This document shows positions 1 to 10,559 of a stretch of DNA of 64,000 nucleotides, piece after piece (within the stretch, counting starts at the first letter, position 1; each line of letters begins with the position of its first letter). This stretch comes from Micropterix aruncella (lineage: Eukaryota > Arthropoda > Insecta > Lepidoptera > Micropterigidae). The position numbers and the translations under genes were made by a program. Where the stretch lies: NCBI GenBank assembly GCA_944548615.1, contig OX155974.1:3100001-3164000 (forward strand), in the 5' to 3' direction. A model generated the notes under the pieces. It made no database searches. It was not told the DNA's origin and was given only the letters and a program-made list of their open reading frames with translations.

Positions 1-126
1 AATAAAAATACCGTATTTTAATTAAGTAACAAATATTTTTAGGAAAATAGAAAAAGAACCGTTCCCAAACTCATTATGAAATAGCTAGATATTACCTAAA
101 CCAACTATGACTAATATACAGGATGT

Positions 127-593
127 TTTTACTGCACGGGCATTTTAAGTGGGTTATAGTACTTACAACGAAGTAAGCAACTTTTGATAAATACATTTAG
201 AAAAAACCACAAGATTTTTATTTTTCGAAAAACGGATTTTAGTTTTGTTAGATAAAGGTTGAGAAAAAGTTGACTGTTAGATAAAGGTTTGAGAAAAATT
301 TAGGCGCGCTGCGCCATCTAGCGGTAGGTTTTATATCGTAAATAAACAATATTAGTGACTTTTAAATCCATTGCTTAAATATGTCCTCCTGTTAGGCAGT
401 TTTCAAAGCGGCCACCAGCCGAATTTACATACAGCTAGGAAGCGCACCATGATCATAGCTTTTTACACTATTAAAAAAACACAAAACGTTAATTTAAAAA
501 AATATAAAATGTTTTTTCTTTTATTTTTTTCTTTTTAAAGTTGCTTATTTCGTTGTACTGAATCACCTACTGAAAAATGCCCGTGGAGTAAGT
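127..593. repeat. Fold-back element with about 60-bp inverted ends
   Basis: The stretch at 128-188 (TACTGCACGGGCATTTT and onward) is an imperfect inverted copy of 533-591. The ends also share a TACAACGAA(G/A)TAAGCAACTTT block. The interior is AT-rich with no usable ORF. It is probably a non-autonomous DNA transposon; superfamily unknown and no clear target duplication seen. Confidence 0.5.
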
Positions 594-1014
594 AACAACA
601 ACTTGTATAAATATTGAATGTTATATTCCATTATGTGGCAATACTAAATACGAAACGTCAAAATAATGACATCTGTTTACAGTGTAGATCGTGTAAGTTT
701 CTGCAGTTTTCCGCTTTATTTAACCTCTTTACATACCTAATAAAAAGTATAAATATTCACCATGGAAAGGCAGGAAAATGATGAAAATAATGCAGACATC
801 AAGCAAAGAAAAAATACCAAGGGTTACCAGTTTTTACGGGGTATTCCCGAAAAACGCAAAAAAACGTTTTTGAACAAATTTTAAATTTAAATGTATCGCG
901 TAAATTAATGAAAAAATCAAATAAAAAGACACAATATATTATAATTTACTTTTTAATTAGTAGGGGGCGTTTCCCCTTTACTTTTTATCAAGTTAATCGG
1001 TACCTTCGGGAGGT
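594..1014. other. AT-rich stretch with one short ORF
   Basis: I see no repeat family here. A 40-codon ORF (762-884, + strand) starts at CACCATGG, a good animal start context, and encodes a Lys/Asn/Glu-rich peptide beginning MERQENDENN. It could be a first exon or chance. No domain is recognised and no splice donor is obvious. Confidence 0.2.
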
Positions 1015-1458
1015 CAAATCAAATCAAATCAAATAATTTATTGTCCTAAAAACCAATACATAGTTGTACATTTGTCCGTGATATGATTGAATTCTTCATT
1101 AATGGTCAAATTCCTATATTAATAATCAAAACATAAAAGGTTACCTACTCGTAAGGATAAAGAAGGCATTATTGTAGAAAATTAATCGGGTCTCACCATT
1201 TAGTTTACCAGATAAAAAACACAAAGTAAGATATGTAGGAAGTAAAATATAGAGATGTAAGGTATAGAGAAGAAATGTAATGAGAAAAAAAAGAAGGTTA
1301 TAATGAACATAATTAATTATTTAAAATACCGATACAAATAGGTTTTTTTAGTATAAAATGAATAAAAGTAATGTCAAAAAGAACAAAAAAGTTTGACAAA
1401 TGTCAAAAAGTAAAATAAAATATCTTAGTGATTATATTGCAAATAAAAATAGTCAAGA
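1015..1458 (-). mobile_element. LINE-D 3' end (first part), interrupted by LINE-G
   Basis: It matches 28985-29480 closely. The 3' end lies at the left, with a (TTTGA)n tail seen as repeated TCAAA on the + strand. The homology to the second copy resumes at about 2057-2165, so the block 1459-2052 was inserted into this 3' untranslated region. This is non-coding retrotransposon remnant. Confidence 0.6.
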
Positions 1459-2052
1459 TTTTTTTTTTTTTTTTTCATATAGACACAATTAAATATTATT
1501 TTTAATTTATGTTCTTATGATGCGTCCAAGCCCCACACCCAAGCCGTTTTATCATTTACATAATCAGATATTGTATAGTATGCCTTTTTATACAATTTTG
1601 CTTTGATGGTAGCTTTAAACTTATTTACAGATAGTTCTCTAATAGTATGAGGAAGTTTGTTATAGAAGCGTATACATTGTCCCAAAAAAGAATTGCTTAT
1701 TTTGTGGAGACGAGTAGCACACAACAAGGTTATGCTTAAGTCTAGTATTAACATTATGAGTGTCGCTTTTTATTTTAAACTTGTCAATATTCTTGTGGAC
1801 ATACAACAGATTTTCGTATATATATTGTGATGCAACAGTAACAATATTCATCTCTTTGAATTTTTCTCTAAGTGAAACTCGAGGACCAAGTTGATTATAG
1901 CTCTTACAGCACGTTTCTGTAGTATAAAGATGTTATTGATGTCCGCACAGCTTCCCCAGAGAAGAATCCCATAGGACATAATGCTATGAAAGTAACTAAA
2001 GTATACTATTCTTGCTGTATCTACATCAGTCAGCCGCCTTATTGTTTAAGAT
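1459..2052 (-). pseudogene. LINE-G: 5'-truncated non-LTR retrotransposon, reverse transcriptase C-terminus
   Basis: On the minus strand the sequence encodes, in two or more frames, the C-terminal part of a CR1/Jockey-like reverse transcriptase. At 1950-2040 there is a (M)SYGILLWG motif, the usual post-catalytic landmark, followed by LQKRAVRAI-like residues. The last part (1515-1754) reads FYNKLPHTIRELSVNKF and ends at a stop at 1515. Frame changes near 1750 and 1850 break the protein. A 15-nt T run at about 1459 marks the poly-A-type 3' end. Short AAGAT repeats flank the insertion, consistent with a target duplication. The catalytic domain is missing, so this is a dead 3' fragment. Confidence 0.7.
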
Positions 2053-2170
2053 ATAATTAATATGTGCCTACCTAATAATAGAAATAGCCAATACATTTTA
2101 GTCAAATTGTAAATTGATTAAAAACCTGTTACAGAAAGATATATAGTCGAGATGCATAGCCATGAGCCTT

Positions 2171-2326
2171 GATTTAAATTCGATCTATCACGTATGGGTC
2201 AAATTAAAAAGACGAGTGAGAAGTCGAAAGATTGCCGCAATTAACATCCGCGAGCTGAAAGAGGCCATAGTTGAAGAATAGGATGGTATTCCTCAAGAAA
2301 ACTTAAAAAAACTCGAAGTATTTTAA
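2171..2326 (+). pseudogene. Tc1/mariner transposase C-terminal fragment
   Basis: This short frame encodes the end of a Tc1-type transposase. It starts at DLNSIYHVW, the segment that carries the final catalytic Glu in Tc1 proteins (consensus PDLNPIEHVW). Here the Glu position is Tyr, so the key residue is lost. Downstream it continues through KLKRRVRSRK and RELKEAIVEE. A TAG replaces the expected Trp codon at about 2279, and then DGIPQENLKKL precedes the natural stop at 2324-2326. The fragment is 5' truncated, with no inverted repeat found nearby. It lies immediately right of the LINE-D remnant. Confidence 0.8.
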
Positions 2327-2485
2327 ACATCATTGTGAAGTGCGATAATAGTATTATGACGTGCCTGACTCCAGTCGGTGAATTCCATGGCATTTCCATT
2401 TGTATTTTATATATTTTTATTTTGGTAATGACATTTTCTGAGCCCACTTCAATTTCGAATAATGTTGATTACGTTTAATAGTAAG

Positions 2486-2867
2486 TTATAAATAGGATAG
2501 AAAACGAATTTACCGCGTGAAGTTTGTAGGACCCGACGTTTCGGTGACGTTGCAGCAGCTACAAACTCTCTTCTACGTGGAACCCTCTTCTTAAAATGTT
2601 CCCGCCGTCGAACACCGAACGCAAAGACGTAAAACAGGATACAGTGAGTGTTGTGTGCAAGACGGATTTTCAAAATTCCCGCGCTCCGAGCCCGGCCCCC
2701 CACCACCGTTATAACCTACGCAGTGGCGGCAGCGGTTTGCGGCCTATCCGCAAAACAACGGACTGACAGCTCTTCAGTCTACCCTAGACAACGGCGGCTG
2801 CAACGTCACCGAAACGTCGGGTCCTACAAACTTCACGCGGTAAATTCGTTTTCTATTTTATTTATAA
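2486..2867. repeat. MITE with about 70-bp inverted repeats
   Basis: The left end (TTATAAATAGGATAGAAAAC...) and right end are inverted copies over about 70 bp, including GACCCGACGTTTCGGTGACG. A 14-bp direct repeat TAATAGTAAGTTAT abuts the left end and lies about 30 bp beyond the right end, so the true right edge may be near 2898. The short ORFs that cross it run through the inverted repeats and are not taken as genes. Confidence 0.65.
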
Positions 2868-3011
2868 TGTCAAACAACCGCGATAGTCTTCGATTTTATA
2901 ATAGTAAGTTATCGTAATATTTAGTAGATTATTATTAGAAAAAAATAATTGCCACATATATCACAGTTTTAAGATTTTTCACTAACCCTCGTTCACGAAT
3001 CTTTAGAATGT

Positions 3012-4076
3012 TAATTTATTTATTTATTTATTTAAGAATTAATTACTATAAAACATTGATTAGCTTACAAAAATAACAGGAACCGAATGGCAAAACCTTA
3101 ACCTTTTGCTTATTTGTTTCTGTCACCCAACTAGGACTAGCCCGTTCTAGGGTGGACAGGACTCCAATATTACAATCAAGTTTGCTTGATTGCTTGGTTG
3201 CCTACAAATGTACAAGTTTTAGTAAAAAGCTAATGACACTAAATTGACCTAAAATGTGGTCTTCAGAATAAAATTAAAAAAAAAAATAAAAAAAATATTA
3301 AAAATATATAATAAATAAAATGCAATTCCATTATTAAATCGGCAATAAATATAATATAAAATTCGATTAAATAATATAAATAAAGTTATATGTGAGAAAA
3401 GAAAGAAACAGTCATTAATATTTAATATTATGTTAAGTAATATAAGATTTAATATAAAAATACCTAGTCTAAAAGTATAATTCATTGTCAAAGTCAAATA
3501 TTTTTTGGTAGTTAGTTCAATGTAAATACTTAACATATAAATTTAAAAATATGTTAATAATTTGTGCACCTAAGTTTTATTATAGGTACTATTATTTCTA
3601 ACATTTGATGTATGGTTAGTCTGTCATGATTCGATAACCATTTCTTTAATTTATTTTTGAATTCCCTAAATGCCAAATTCATTTTTATTTCCATATTGAT
3701 CAGATTGTAAAATCTCGGCGCAATGAAAGAGTAATGTCTTTGACCAAATGATGTTTTCCTTCTGGGTATTATTAAGCTATTTTCTACAACTTGTCTCGTT
3801 GGTCGCCGGTTCTGAATTATTCCTAGATTTGAGTTATTGTCCAAAAATAGCCTTAAGAGGGAAGTTTTTAGAAAAAGTTGCCTACAATCAAGAACTTTAG
3901 CTTCCTTATACAGTTCATTAGTGGGATGGCGATATGGTCTACGTAGAATAATTTTTAATATAAATTTCTGCACAACTTGCAATGGCTCTAGCAGGGTTTT
4001 ACCACATCCACCCCATCCAATTATGCCGTAAGTAATAAGCGATTCACATAAAGCATAAAGTTTTATTATACTATTA
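3012..4076 (-). mobile_element. LINE-A copy 1, 3' end with (TTTA)n tail
   Basis: The 3' terminus is the (TTTA)n run at 3012-3034, followed (reading +) by AGAATTAATTACTATAAAAC, which recurs at 18794 and 19601. The 3' untranslated region fills 3035-3553. A piece of the element's own 3' end (about 3573-3625) is repeated at 4060-4108 next to the truncated upstream edge. This suggests two copies were joined or the element rearranged on insertion. Confidence 0.7.
3554..4076 (-). pseudogene. LINE-A reverse transcriptase C-terminal domain
   Basis: The frame encodes about 170 residues of the C-terminal region of a CR1/Jockey-like non-LTR reverse transcriptase: ESLITYGIIGWGG near the start, then LRRPYRHPTNELYKEAK, VLDCRQLF and TSFGQRHYSFIAPRFYNL, ending in QMLEII. 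The same protein is encoded at 48811-49197 (+) and in part at 20229-20523 (-). The catalytic FADD box and the endonuclease are absent. The original stop is displaced by a 5-bp change, giving a few extra residues to 3554. The open frame runs upstream to 4318, but residues beyond about 4076 belong to other sequence. Confidence 0.75.
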
Positions 4077-4119
4077 TTTCTAACATTTGATGTATGGTTA
4101 GTCTGTCGTGTAATAAAAC

Positions 4120-4536
4120 AAAATAAAACGTGACTTTTCTGTACCCCTGTTGGGGGTAGGGGGGGGAGGGGGGGTAGCACCCAAAGAACCTCTCGGGTGC
4201 GTAACTGAACAAGACTAAAATATCTACCAAAAAAACTCAAAATTTTGCTTAAGAACATATATTTTTTATCTTCCACCTCAAACATACCACAGACAAATTT
4301 TATTTTATTAAATACCAACTCATTTATATACCGTTATACAACCATCGCAACGCTCTATATTGGCTATGGCTTCTTCTGCCATAGCATCTTCTCAAATCTA
4401 TTATTTATTCAATTAATTTTAAATACAGATAGAATGAAAAGTACAATTACTAATATCGAATATTTTTTATTTGTTTTTTTTTGTAATCGCGGGTAGTTTA
4501 AGCCGTTTTTCGGTGCGGTCGCTCGTCTTCTTCCTC
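4120..4536. other. Unassigned AT-rich DNA
   Basis: It holds a G-rich block (GGGGGTAGGGGGGGAGGGGG, 4151-4170) and AT-rich sequence. I recognise no gene or repeat family. Confidence 0.3.
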
Positions 4537-4725
4537 TCACTGGGCACTGAAGGCGACCGGATATCTCTGCTGGCGGGTGGATTGACGTCTCCGGGAGATC
4601 TCGGCGCTGGCCTCCTGGATCGCCTCCCAGAGCTTGGCTTCTGACATTATCTGGCGGGAGAGATCCTCCACCGCGGGCTCTGACGAAAGGTCGAGGAGAG
4701 TACCAATGGAGTCGTCTTCGGCGAT
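4537..4725 (-). CDS. Possible 3' exon, 62 codons, unknown product
   Basis: On the minus strand an open frame follows a good splice acceptor (TCTTTTAACTAG just before it) and ends in TGA at 4537-4539. It encodes a mostly charged peptide containing IMSEAKLWEAIQEA and ending in RRRQSTRQQRYPVAFSAQ. Its third-position base use is GC-rich, unlike the surroundings. A donor-like CGTAAGT lies about 100 bp upstream on the same strand (about 4825-4835), which would make a short intron. I do not recognise the protein; it could be the end of a gag-like or host ORF. Alternatively the frame is chance within a GC-rich repeat. Confidence 0.3.
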   Translation of the reverse strand: MAEDDSIGTLLDLSSEPAVEDLSRQIMSEAKLWEAIQEASAEISRRRQSTRQQRYPVAFSAQ

Positions 4726-4907
4726 CTAGTTAAAAGAGAACAGAAAATATCATTTACGCCGATGAATCTGTGAGGGACCACCCCTCACAAGACTCCAGGT
4801 TGTTCGGTGTGAGGTGGTGGTGTCAACTTACGAGTTATCTCCGTAATAAAAGGCGGTCTTGAACGAAGTAGAAGGAATTTATTGACCGAAGATTTGATAT
4901 TGCCGGC

Positions 4908-5368
4908 TGTAACGCTTTCCGAACAGTTTACGTGGACGCGAGTATATAGACGCGCGACCGCGGTTACGAGGATATACGGATGAGGATCGTATGTGTGCTC
5001 CTAGTATCTTGTACTGGGCACGGCTCGAGTCTGTGGGATTACAGACTGATGTTTCGAGAATCAGAGAGAATAAGGAAAGGAAACCAAGGAGCCGGATCCG
5101 TTGAGCGACCTCGTAAGAGGGGTACCGGATATGCCGTCGCAACCTCGGGGGAAGGTGATCACTCAAGGAATGATAATTTGGTTGCTTCTTCGACGGTTTA
5201 AATAGGCCGTGAAATGATGCAATCCGAAAATATTCCGAGTAAAAGTATTGTTTCATCGTGCTGATTCATAGCTACACGAGTCAAAATAATAGCTGAATTG
5301 TGTCAGTGGATTTCACTGGAAGTTGATGCATTTGTTGATCGCATGTAATGGACTTAAAGTCCGTTACA
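4908..5368 (-). repeat. Possible solo LTR-like segment
   Basis: This 461-bp segment starts (minus strand) with TGTAACGGAC and ends with CGTTACA, giving TGTAAC...GTTACA inverted termini as in many LTRs. A TATTTAAA box occurs on the minus strand at about 5197-5204, and AATAAA lies just beyond the end at about 4880. No target duplication is visible. The right end is also a 25-bp palindrome (5344-5368), which weakens the LTR reading. A 125-codon minus-strand ORF (4879-5256) spans it but resembles no protein I know. Confidence 0.25.
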
Positions 5369-5369
5369 A

Positions 5370-5896
5370 ATCCAAACCGTTCGGTCAGTTTAGCTCAAAA
5401 TCTGGCAGTTTTGTAACTTAGACATTATTACAACGTGGATTATGTATAATCCTGTATGATTATGTGGATTATGTATAATAGTACCACGTGTATTATGTAT
5501 ACCTAATCACGTATTTATTTTATTTATTTATTTTTTTTAAACAACATAATTTACAGACGAATGGCTTTGATATTCGGTATACAGTACAATAAAACGTCCA
5601 GAAGAAACAAGTTGAACCCATAACCGTTGGCTCATCGCATACCTAACTGAGCAAGAACGCCCGTATCTAGGGATGCTGATATTTAACTTAGCATATTGCG
5701 AGCTGACAGGTATGACGTTCGGTTATATAATTATTATTGGAATAAAGTTCAAAACATTTATTCTTGCATAATAAAAATACACACACACAAAGAGTTATAC
5801 CAACATACAAAAAAATAGTAGTAAGGAATTATTATTAAACCCAACACCAATATATAGTAATACATAAATACAATAAATACATATTTAAAATTAATA
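5370..5896. other. AT-rich spacer with short repeats
   Basis: GTGGATTATGTATAAT recurs at 5434-5500. A T-rich (TTTA)n block at 5513-5538 could be the 3' tail of a minus-strand retrotransposon, but no coding sequence is attached to it. Confidence 0.3.
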
Positions 5897-6323
5897 TAGG
5901 GGAACCTGGTCTACAGTGGATCAGTGGTATACAGTGGATCACGCCAATTCCTAGAAAACTATCGCACGTACGAGTATTGCTGTAGACTCGTAGTAAGCCC
6001 ATGTCCGCGCGTGCTCTCATGCGCTAGTACCCGCCCGGCTGCGCTGGCGACAGAACGTGTGACGCGAAGCTCTGTGTTTTCATCGCTTGCTACGAAAATA
6101 TCGCGTGAGTACATTTTCGTTTACCATATTCATCATTCTTCTTTTTGAGGCTATAGTACGCTTTATTTGGCTTTATTAACTACTACAACACATGTAAACA
6201 CTCGAAATAGTGTCCTATTCATAATTATAAAATCGTTAAAAAATATCAAAATAAGTTTGGTAGGTTGGTCCACAGTGAATCAGTGGATCACCTTACACAG
6301 TGGATCAGTGAACCACTGTGTAA

Positions 6324-6334
6324 TATATAAAAAG
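6324..6334 (+). promoter_or_regulatory. TATA box upstream of the pogo-derived ORF
   Basis: TATATAAAAAG lies about 65 bp before the ATG at 6389 and directly after the last subterminal CAGTGGATCA motif cluster. A pyrimidine-rich TTTTTATTCTTCAG sits right before GATG and could serve as a splice acceptor instead. Either reading supports the chosen start. Confidence 0.45.
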
Positions 6335-6388
6335 TATCGCATAACAAGTGTGATTAAATAGTACTGAATAAGCTTTTTATTCTTCAGG

Positions 6389-7093
6389 ATGCCTCGGAAA
6401 AAGCAAGAAGAGAGGAAAATAGGAAAATTCACACAAGCAGAAGTGGAAGAGGCATTAAGATTAATTACAGAAGGCCTAAGTATTCGTGGAGCACCACTGA
6501 AAGCTGCATCTAGAAACAAAAAAAGAAAACCAAGAAGACTGGGACGAAGTATGATTGCTACAGACACGCCAGAGAAAGGTGAAATAGAAAGAGTAAAACA
6601 AGCGATAAAAAAAACAAAAGAAACCAGGTTAAAAAAGGCAAAGCGGCAAGTTCTACAAAGCGACTCTGAAGATGATGCCGAAGTAATATATAAAGATACT
6701 GATGATGATGATGAGGACTGGTTTATAGAAGATGAAAAGGAAAATGAAGACAACATTTTGACCGAAGACTTTTTAAAAAACCAAGAATTTCTACCGAAAA
6801 AACCTAATGAAGGAGACTTCGTTCTCCTACTGTTTACTACAAAAAAGCAAAGAGTATTTTATGTAGCTAAAGTATTACAAACAAGAAATGACAACATGGA
6901 GTATAATGTTAGCTTTCTTCGTTTAAAAATACAATCTCAAGAGCAGTTTGGACTGCCAGATGTGCCAGATATATCTTATGTTAAAGAACATGACATTAAG
7001 TTAGTTTTACCCAGACCGGTAGTAAGCGGCACATCGAGGCGACAGTGTTTGTATAAATTTTCAGTTAATCTGTCTCTTTTAAACGTGCGCTAA
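6389..7093 (+). CDS. Psq-type HTH and acidic C-terminal protein lacking DDE domain (pogo-derived)
   Basis: This intact 234-residue protein begins MPRKKQEERKIGKFTQ and carries a pipsqueak/CENP-B-type helix-turn-helix (residues about 12-35; FTQAEVEEALRLITEGLS). It then jumps directly to a Lys/Arg-rich segment with GRSMIATDTPEKGEIE, which in insect Tigger-like transposases lies after the DDE domain. A long acidic stretch (about 90-130, DDDDEDW) and a conserved-looking tail (GDFVLLLFTTKKQRVFYVAKV) follow. The whole catalytic core is missing, with the join near residue 35, yet the frame is open throughout. It should be able to bind the element ends but not cut. It could act as a repressor of related elements or be a recently deleted copy. 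Family assignment rests on motifs recalled from pogo proteins. Confidence 0.8.
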   Translation: MPRKKQEERKIGKFTQAEVEEALRLITEGLSIRGAPLKAASRNKKRKPRRLGRSMIATDTPEKGEIERVKQAIKKTKETRLKKAKRQVLQSDSEDDAEVIYKDTDDDDEDWFIEDEKENEDNILTEDFLKNQEFLPKKPNEGDFVLLLFTTKKQRVFYVAKVLQTRNDNMEYNVSFLRLKIQSQEQFGLPDVPDISYVKEHDIKLVLPRPVVSGTSRRQCLYKFSVNLSLLNVR

Positions 7094-7664
7094 ATAAGCA
7101 GGCATTTTGAGGCAATTAGATTTATTTTCTTTCCTACATTCCTAATTTTTCTTATGTTCGAGTATCAACATTTAATTGATGATACATTACCTAATGTATG
7201 ATAAATATCTAAGATACTTCTCTGTCTAAATGACTAATGAAATATCTAATGACTTTTTTCTCTCTGTTATAGTTAGTATGTACCTACTTTAAAATATTTT
7301 TGACAATTTTCAAGTGTTTTGTTTACCCTTTCATATTATTCTTGTCCTTGATTCACTGTGAACCATAATAATATGCTGATCCACAGTGTACCACCCATGT
7401 CCCACAGTGGATCAATGTGCTTAGTATCGTTTTGTTTTTTTTTACTTTTTCTCCTGTTGTGCCAAGGAGTTGCGGTAATTAAAAATGAATACAAGGATGA
7501 TCAAAGAAAAATCTTGCAAAATCTTAGTTTAATACATTGGATAACTTTGAAGATATTACATTATAAAAAATGTTGATCCACTGTTGACCAGGTTCCCCTA
7601 CATACTTACTAATATACACAAATAAATTAAATTGAAATACCTCTAGTCTTAACGCTCACATATA

Positions 7665-9283
7665 CACTACTGTGAATAAGTCTTAGAACACTCTACTCTT
7701 CTTAAAATAAACGCTGATAACTGATCAATAAAAAATATATTTCAAAAAAATTAAAAGCCATTTTATGGTCACATTTATGTTTAACATAAATCAATTTGCT
7801 TATAAGATTGTATTTAAAATTAAATTAAAACTTAATATTTAGTGTGCCCCTCCTTAGCACGCACCGTTTCTGCCATGCGGGCCGGCGCACTTGCAGTTAG
7901 TTTTTTAACAAATTCTTCGGGTATTTTGGCCTATTCTTTTTCCAGCAATCTCCACAGATCTTCCTTTGTTTGTTGGACGTCTTTCTGTTTTTTTATTGTC
8001 CAAATATTCCCGACGGTGCTCAATTAAATTAAGATCGGGACTCTGGGCAGGCCAATCAAACAAATCATGGACGCCAGCACGTTTTTTTAGCTCCAATTAT
8101 TTTTTAATATTTTTTTTGTGTGCTTGGGGTCTGTAATCTTGCTGTAGGATATAGTTATGCCCAATCAAACGGTGTCCAGAAGTAATGGCGTACTGCTTTA
8201 GTAATTTCATGTACCCGTCTGAATACAGTCTGTCATGAATTCTGACCAAGGTTCCAACCCCATTCACCGAGAAATACCTCTAAACCATAACCTCCCCCGT
8301 GCTTAACTGTTGCAGCCAAACACTTGTCTTTATATTGTTCTCCGTGGCATCTGCGGACGAATTGGCGGCGATAAGATCTAAAAAAATCTAATTTGGACTT
8401 GTCTGTCCAGAGGACTCTTTCCCACTGCTCATGGTCCAAGTTTTATGTTCTTGGGCTAATTTAATCGTGTCTGACGATTATTCTTACGAAGTAATGGTCA
8501 CCGCTTGATCATACACCCTCGAATATTATTTTTCAGCAGGACTCTTCGAACCGCCGATGGGGTCACCAAAACGCCGCAAGACTCATTAAGATCCTGGGCC
8601 AGATCACGGCTTGAGTTTTTTTTACCTCAAGGATGAGACCACTAAATAGTGCTCTGATTATTCATCAATCTTTTTAGGTCTTCCACTCCTCGGACAGTCT
8701 TCGATTTGGCCGGTATTTTTGATTTTTTTGATCACATTACAGATTCCACAAACAGATTTTCCAGTCTGTTGTTGGATTTTTCGCACTGAATGTCCTTCTT
8801 TATGGTGAGTAATATTTTTCTCTCGATCCATTGCACTAATTTTATTCATTTTAATAAAATATATCAAAAGAGTTCACAGGTCAACAGCAATATAAACACT
8901 TTTCCATGGCAGGGTTAAACGACGGTATTTTGAATTATATTTTTTTTTAAATATTCACAGAGGGAATCAACAACTATTTCACAATAACCGTTTTGTGATG
9001 TGCTCAAGATGCAACTACTCAAAAATAATATTAGTATTAAATACAATCCCTTTTTCAGGTAAAGACGAGAACGGCATTTTGTGAAAATTTAACCATTGTC
9101 CACTCTTCTAATTGTTTCCCAACGCAGGTAGGTTGCAGAAATGTCTAATAAAGTTTTATGACTCCTCCGATGAATGAACAAGCCCGACAAAAAAAAAATG
9201 AACGGGCGCACTTAGTGACTTTCAAAAATACGACACCTCGCTTATTTTGTGGGTAACTGTTCTAAGACTTATTCACAGTAGTG
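7665..9283 (-). mobile_element. Tc1-like transposon with TA target duplication
   Basis: The terminal inverted repeats read CACTACTGTGAATAAGTCTT at both ends, with AGAACA following. The element is 1,619 bp and flanked by TA (7663-7664, 9284-9285). It carries a decayed transposase on the minus strand. Size and ends are typical for a full-length Tc1-type element. Confidence 0.9.
7900..8867 (-). pseudogene. Tc1-like transposase, frameshifted
   Basis: Read on the minus strand from ATG at 8867. The N-terminal helix-turn-helix part (8658-8867) includes EGHSVRKIQQQTGKS and the GRPKK linker. It then stops, and the middle is broken by frameshifts. The block at 8233-8439 carries WERVLWTDKSKLDFF with the first catalytic Asp. 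At 8060-8150 there is a frame-split QQD/DPKHTKK segment with the second Asp. At 7905-8096 there is WPAQSPDLNLIEH with the final Glu. All three catalytic positions can still be seen, spaced about as in the DD34E group, but spread over several frames. At least three frame disruptions make it inactive. Confidence 0.85.
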
Positions 9284-9408
9284 TACGTCTATTATATTTA
9301 TAAATAAAAAAATCTAAGTAATTGCTTTTTATTTATTAATTTTACCTAATCAAAAATTCTGTTAAATTCCGTTAAATTCTCCGTATGATTCTTCCGTATG
9401 ATCTAGTA

Positions 9409-10364
9409 CAGTGTTTCCCAATTAGTAGTACGCGTACCCCCAGGGGTACGCGAAGTTGCATCAAGGGGTACGCGTGGCTATATCTTGACTGAGTTGTTTT
9501 AGAGTTGTACAAAGAAAAACGTGCACATTTGTCACATTAAACTTTTTTTCACAGTCATCAACTGTATTTTGATGGTATTAAATTTTAAGGCTCTTTTCCG
9601 AGTTGACGCGACTAAAAATTTAGATATTTTTGCAATGCCACGCGCCCGCGCGCTTTCGATATATACCTACATAAAGATGTATAGGTATACCGCGGCGACA
9701 AGGGAAAGCGTCCCACCGTTGGCAGTGGCCAATTACGAATGACGATTTCGGCTTCGCGCGTCTAATATAGTCGATTTGGCTTTTCAATTATAATATAATA
9801 AATTATCAAATGAATAGTTTTTTATAAAATAAAAATTTGATTAAAATAATAAAATTACTTAAGATCACTGTGTTATTTCTTATATCACTCAAAAGTATCT
9901 TTATTAAATAGAAAAAAAAATAATGTTTGGCCATAACATTTCTGGAAATTACGTAATTTCAAACATTTTTTTCTTATATCTTTTGTATAAAAGTTGTCTT
10001 GGTAGTATGCAAATAGACCATACGCTGGTGAAAACAGTATTTTTTAATATTGAGAATCATCTCTAGGTTTTTCAAAAACTGAAGACACATCTCGCTCGTT
10101 TTTATTTTTTTGGAAAACAGTAACAGAATAAATATAATTTACAATTAATATGGAAATAATTTACAAATTTCGTTTTGGCGAAATGATAGCTTAAGGACCG
10201 GGTTTTTAAATCCGGCATAATTGTATTAAAATTCTTTTTCGTTTTCTCACAACCAGGCCACAAAGTTATGCTTCATATAGCTTTTGGCCGCCACGGCCGG
10301 CACGGTCTCTAAAACAGAAAAAACTAAAAAACGCAGAAAAAACTAATTGGGAATTTAGTAGTAG
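9409..10364. mobile_element. Possible degenerate hAT-type element
   Basis: The left end CAGTGTTTCCCAATTAGTAG is typical of hAT elements. It is preceded by ATCTAGTA (9401-9408), while ATCTAGTG (10365-10372) follows the proposed right end, a 7/8 match to an 8-bp target duplication. The right inverted repeat is poor (CCCAATTAGT recognisable). The segment just inside the left end contains a palindromic GTACGCGTACCCCCAGGGGT. No transposase is left. Confidence 0.35.
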
Positions 10365-10559
10365 ATCTAGTGCTACATAATATGCGATTTAGACTTATAG
10401 TATTAAATATCTAATAAATATAAAAATTTTGGTAATTCTGTATAATTTCGAGACAAAGACAAGAAATTATTCAACTGTATATTTTTCGATTTCCCTTATT
10501 CTTCAAGCTGTTATAAATATTTGGCGACTAACGTGGGGCATCCACATATTTTGCGAGTA

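Larger units (their letters stand above)
5899..7598 (+). mobile_element. Pogo/Tigger-like DNA transposon derivative with TA duplication
   Basis: The ends are 23-25 bp inverted repeats (GGGGAACCTGGTC at both termini, continuing into ACAGTGGATCA). Both sides are flanked by TA (5897-5898 and 7599-7600), the pogo/Tc1 target. Many copies of CAGTGGATCA or its reverse complement cluster inside each end (about 5912-5940, 6270-6318, 7350-7412). They look like transposase binding sites. One intact ORF lies between (6389-7093). The element lacks a DDE catalytic domain, so it is a non-autonomous internal-deletion form. Confidence 0.85.

Noticed and set aside
3554..4318. 254-codon minus-strand ORF as a single protein
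   Set aside because: Only the part up to about 4076 is retrotransposon protein. The N-terminal third comes from unrelated repeat sequence.
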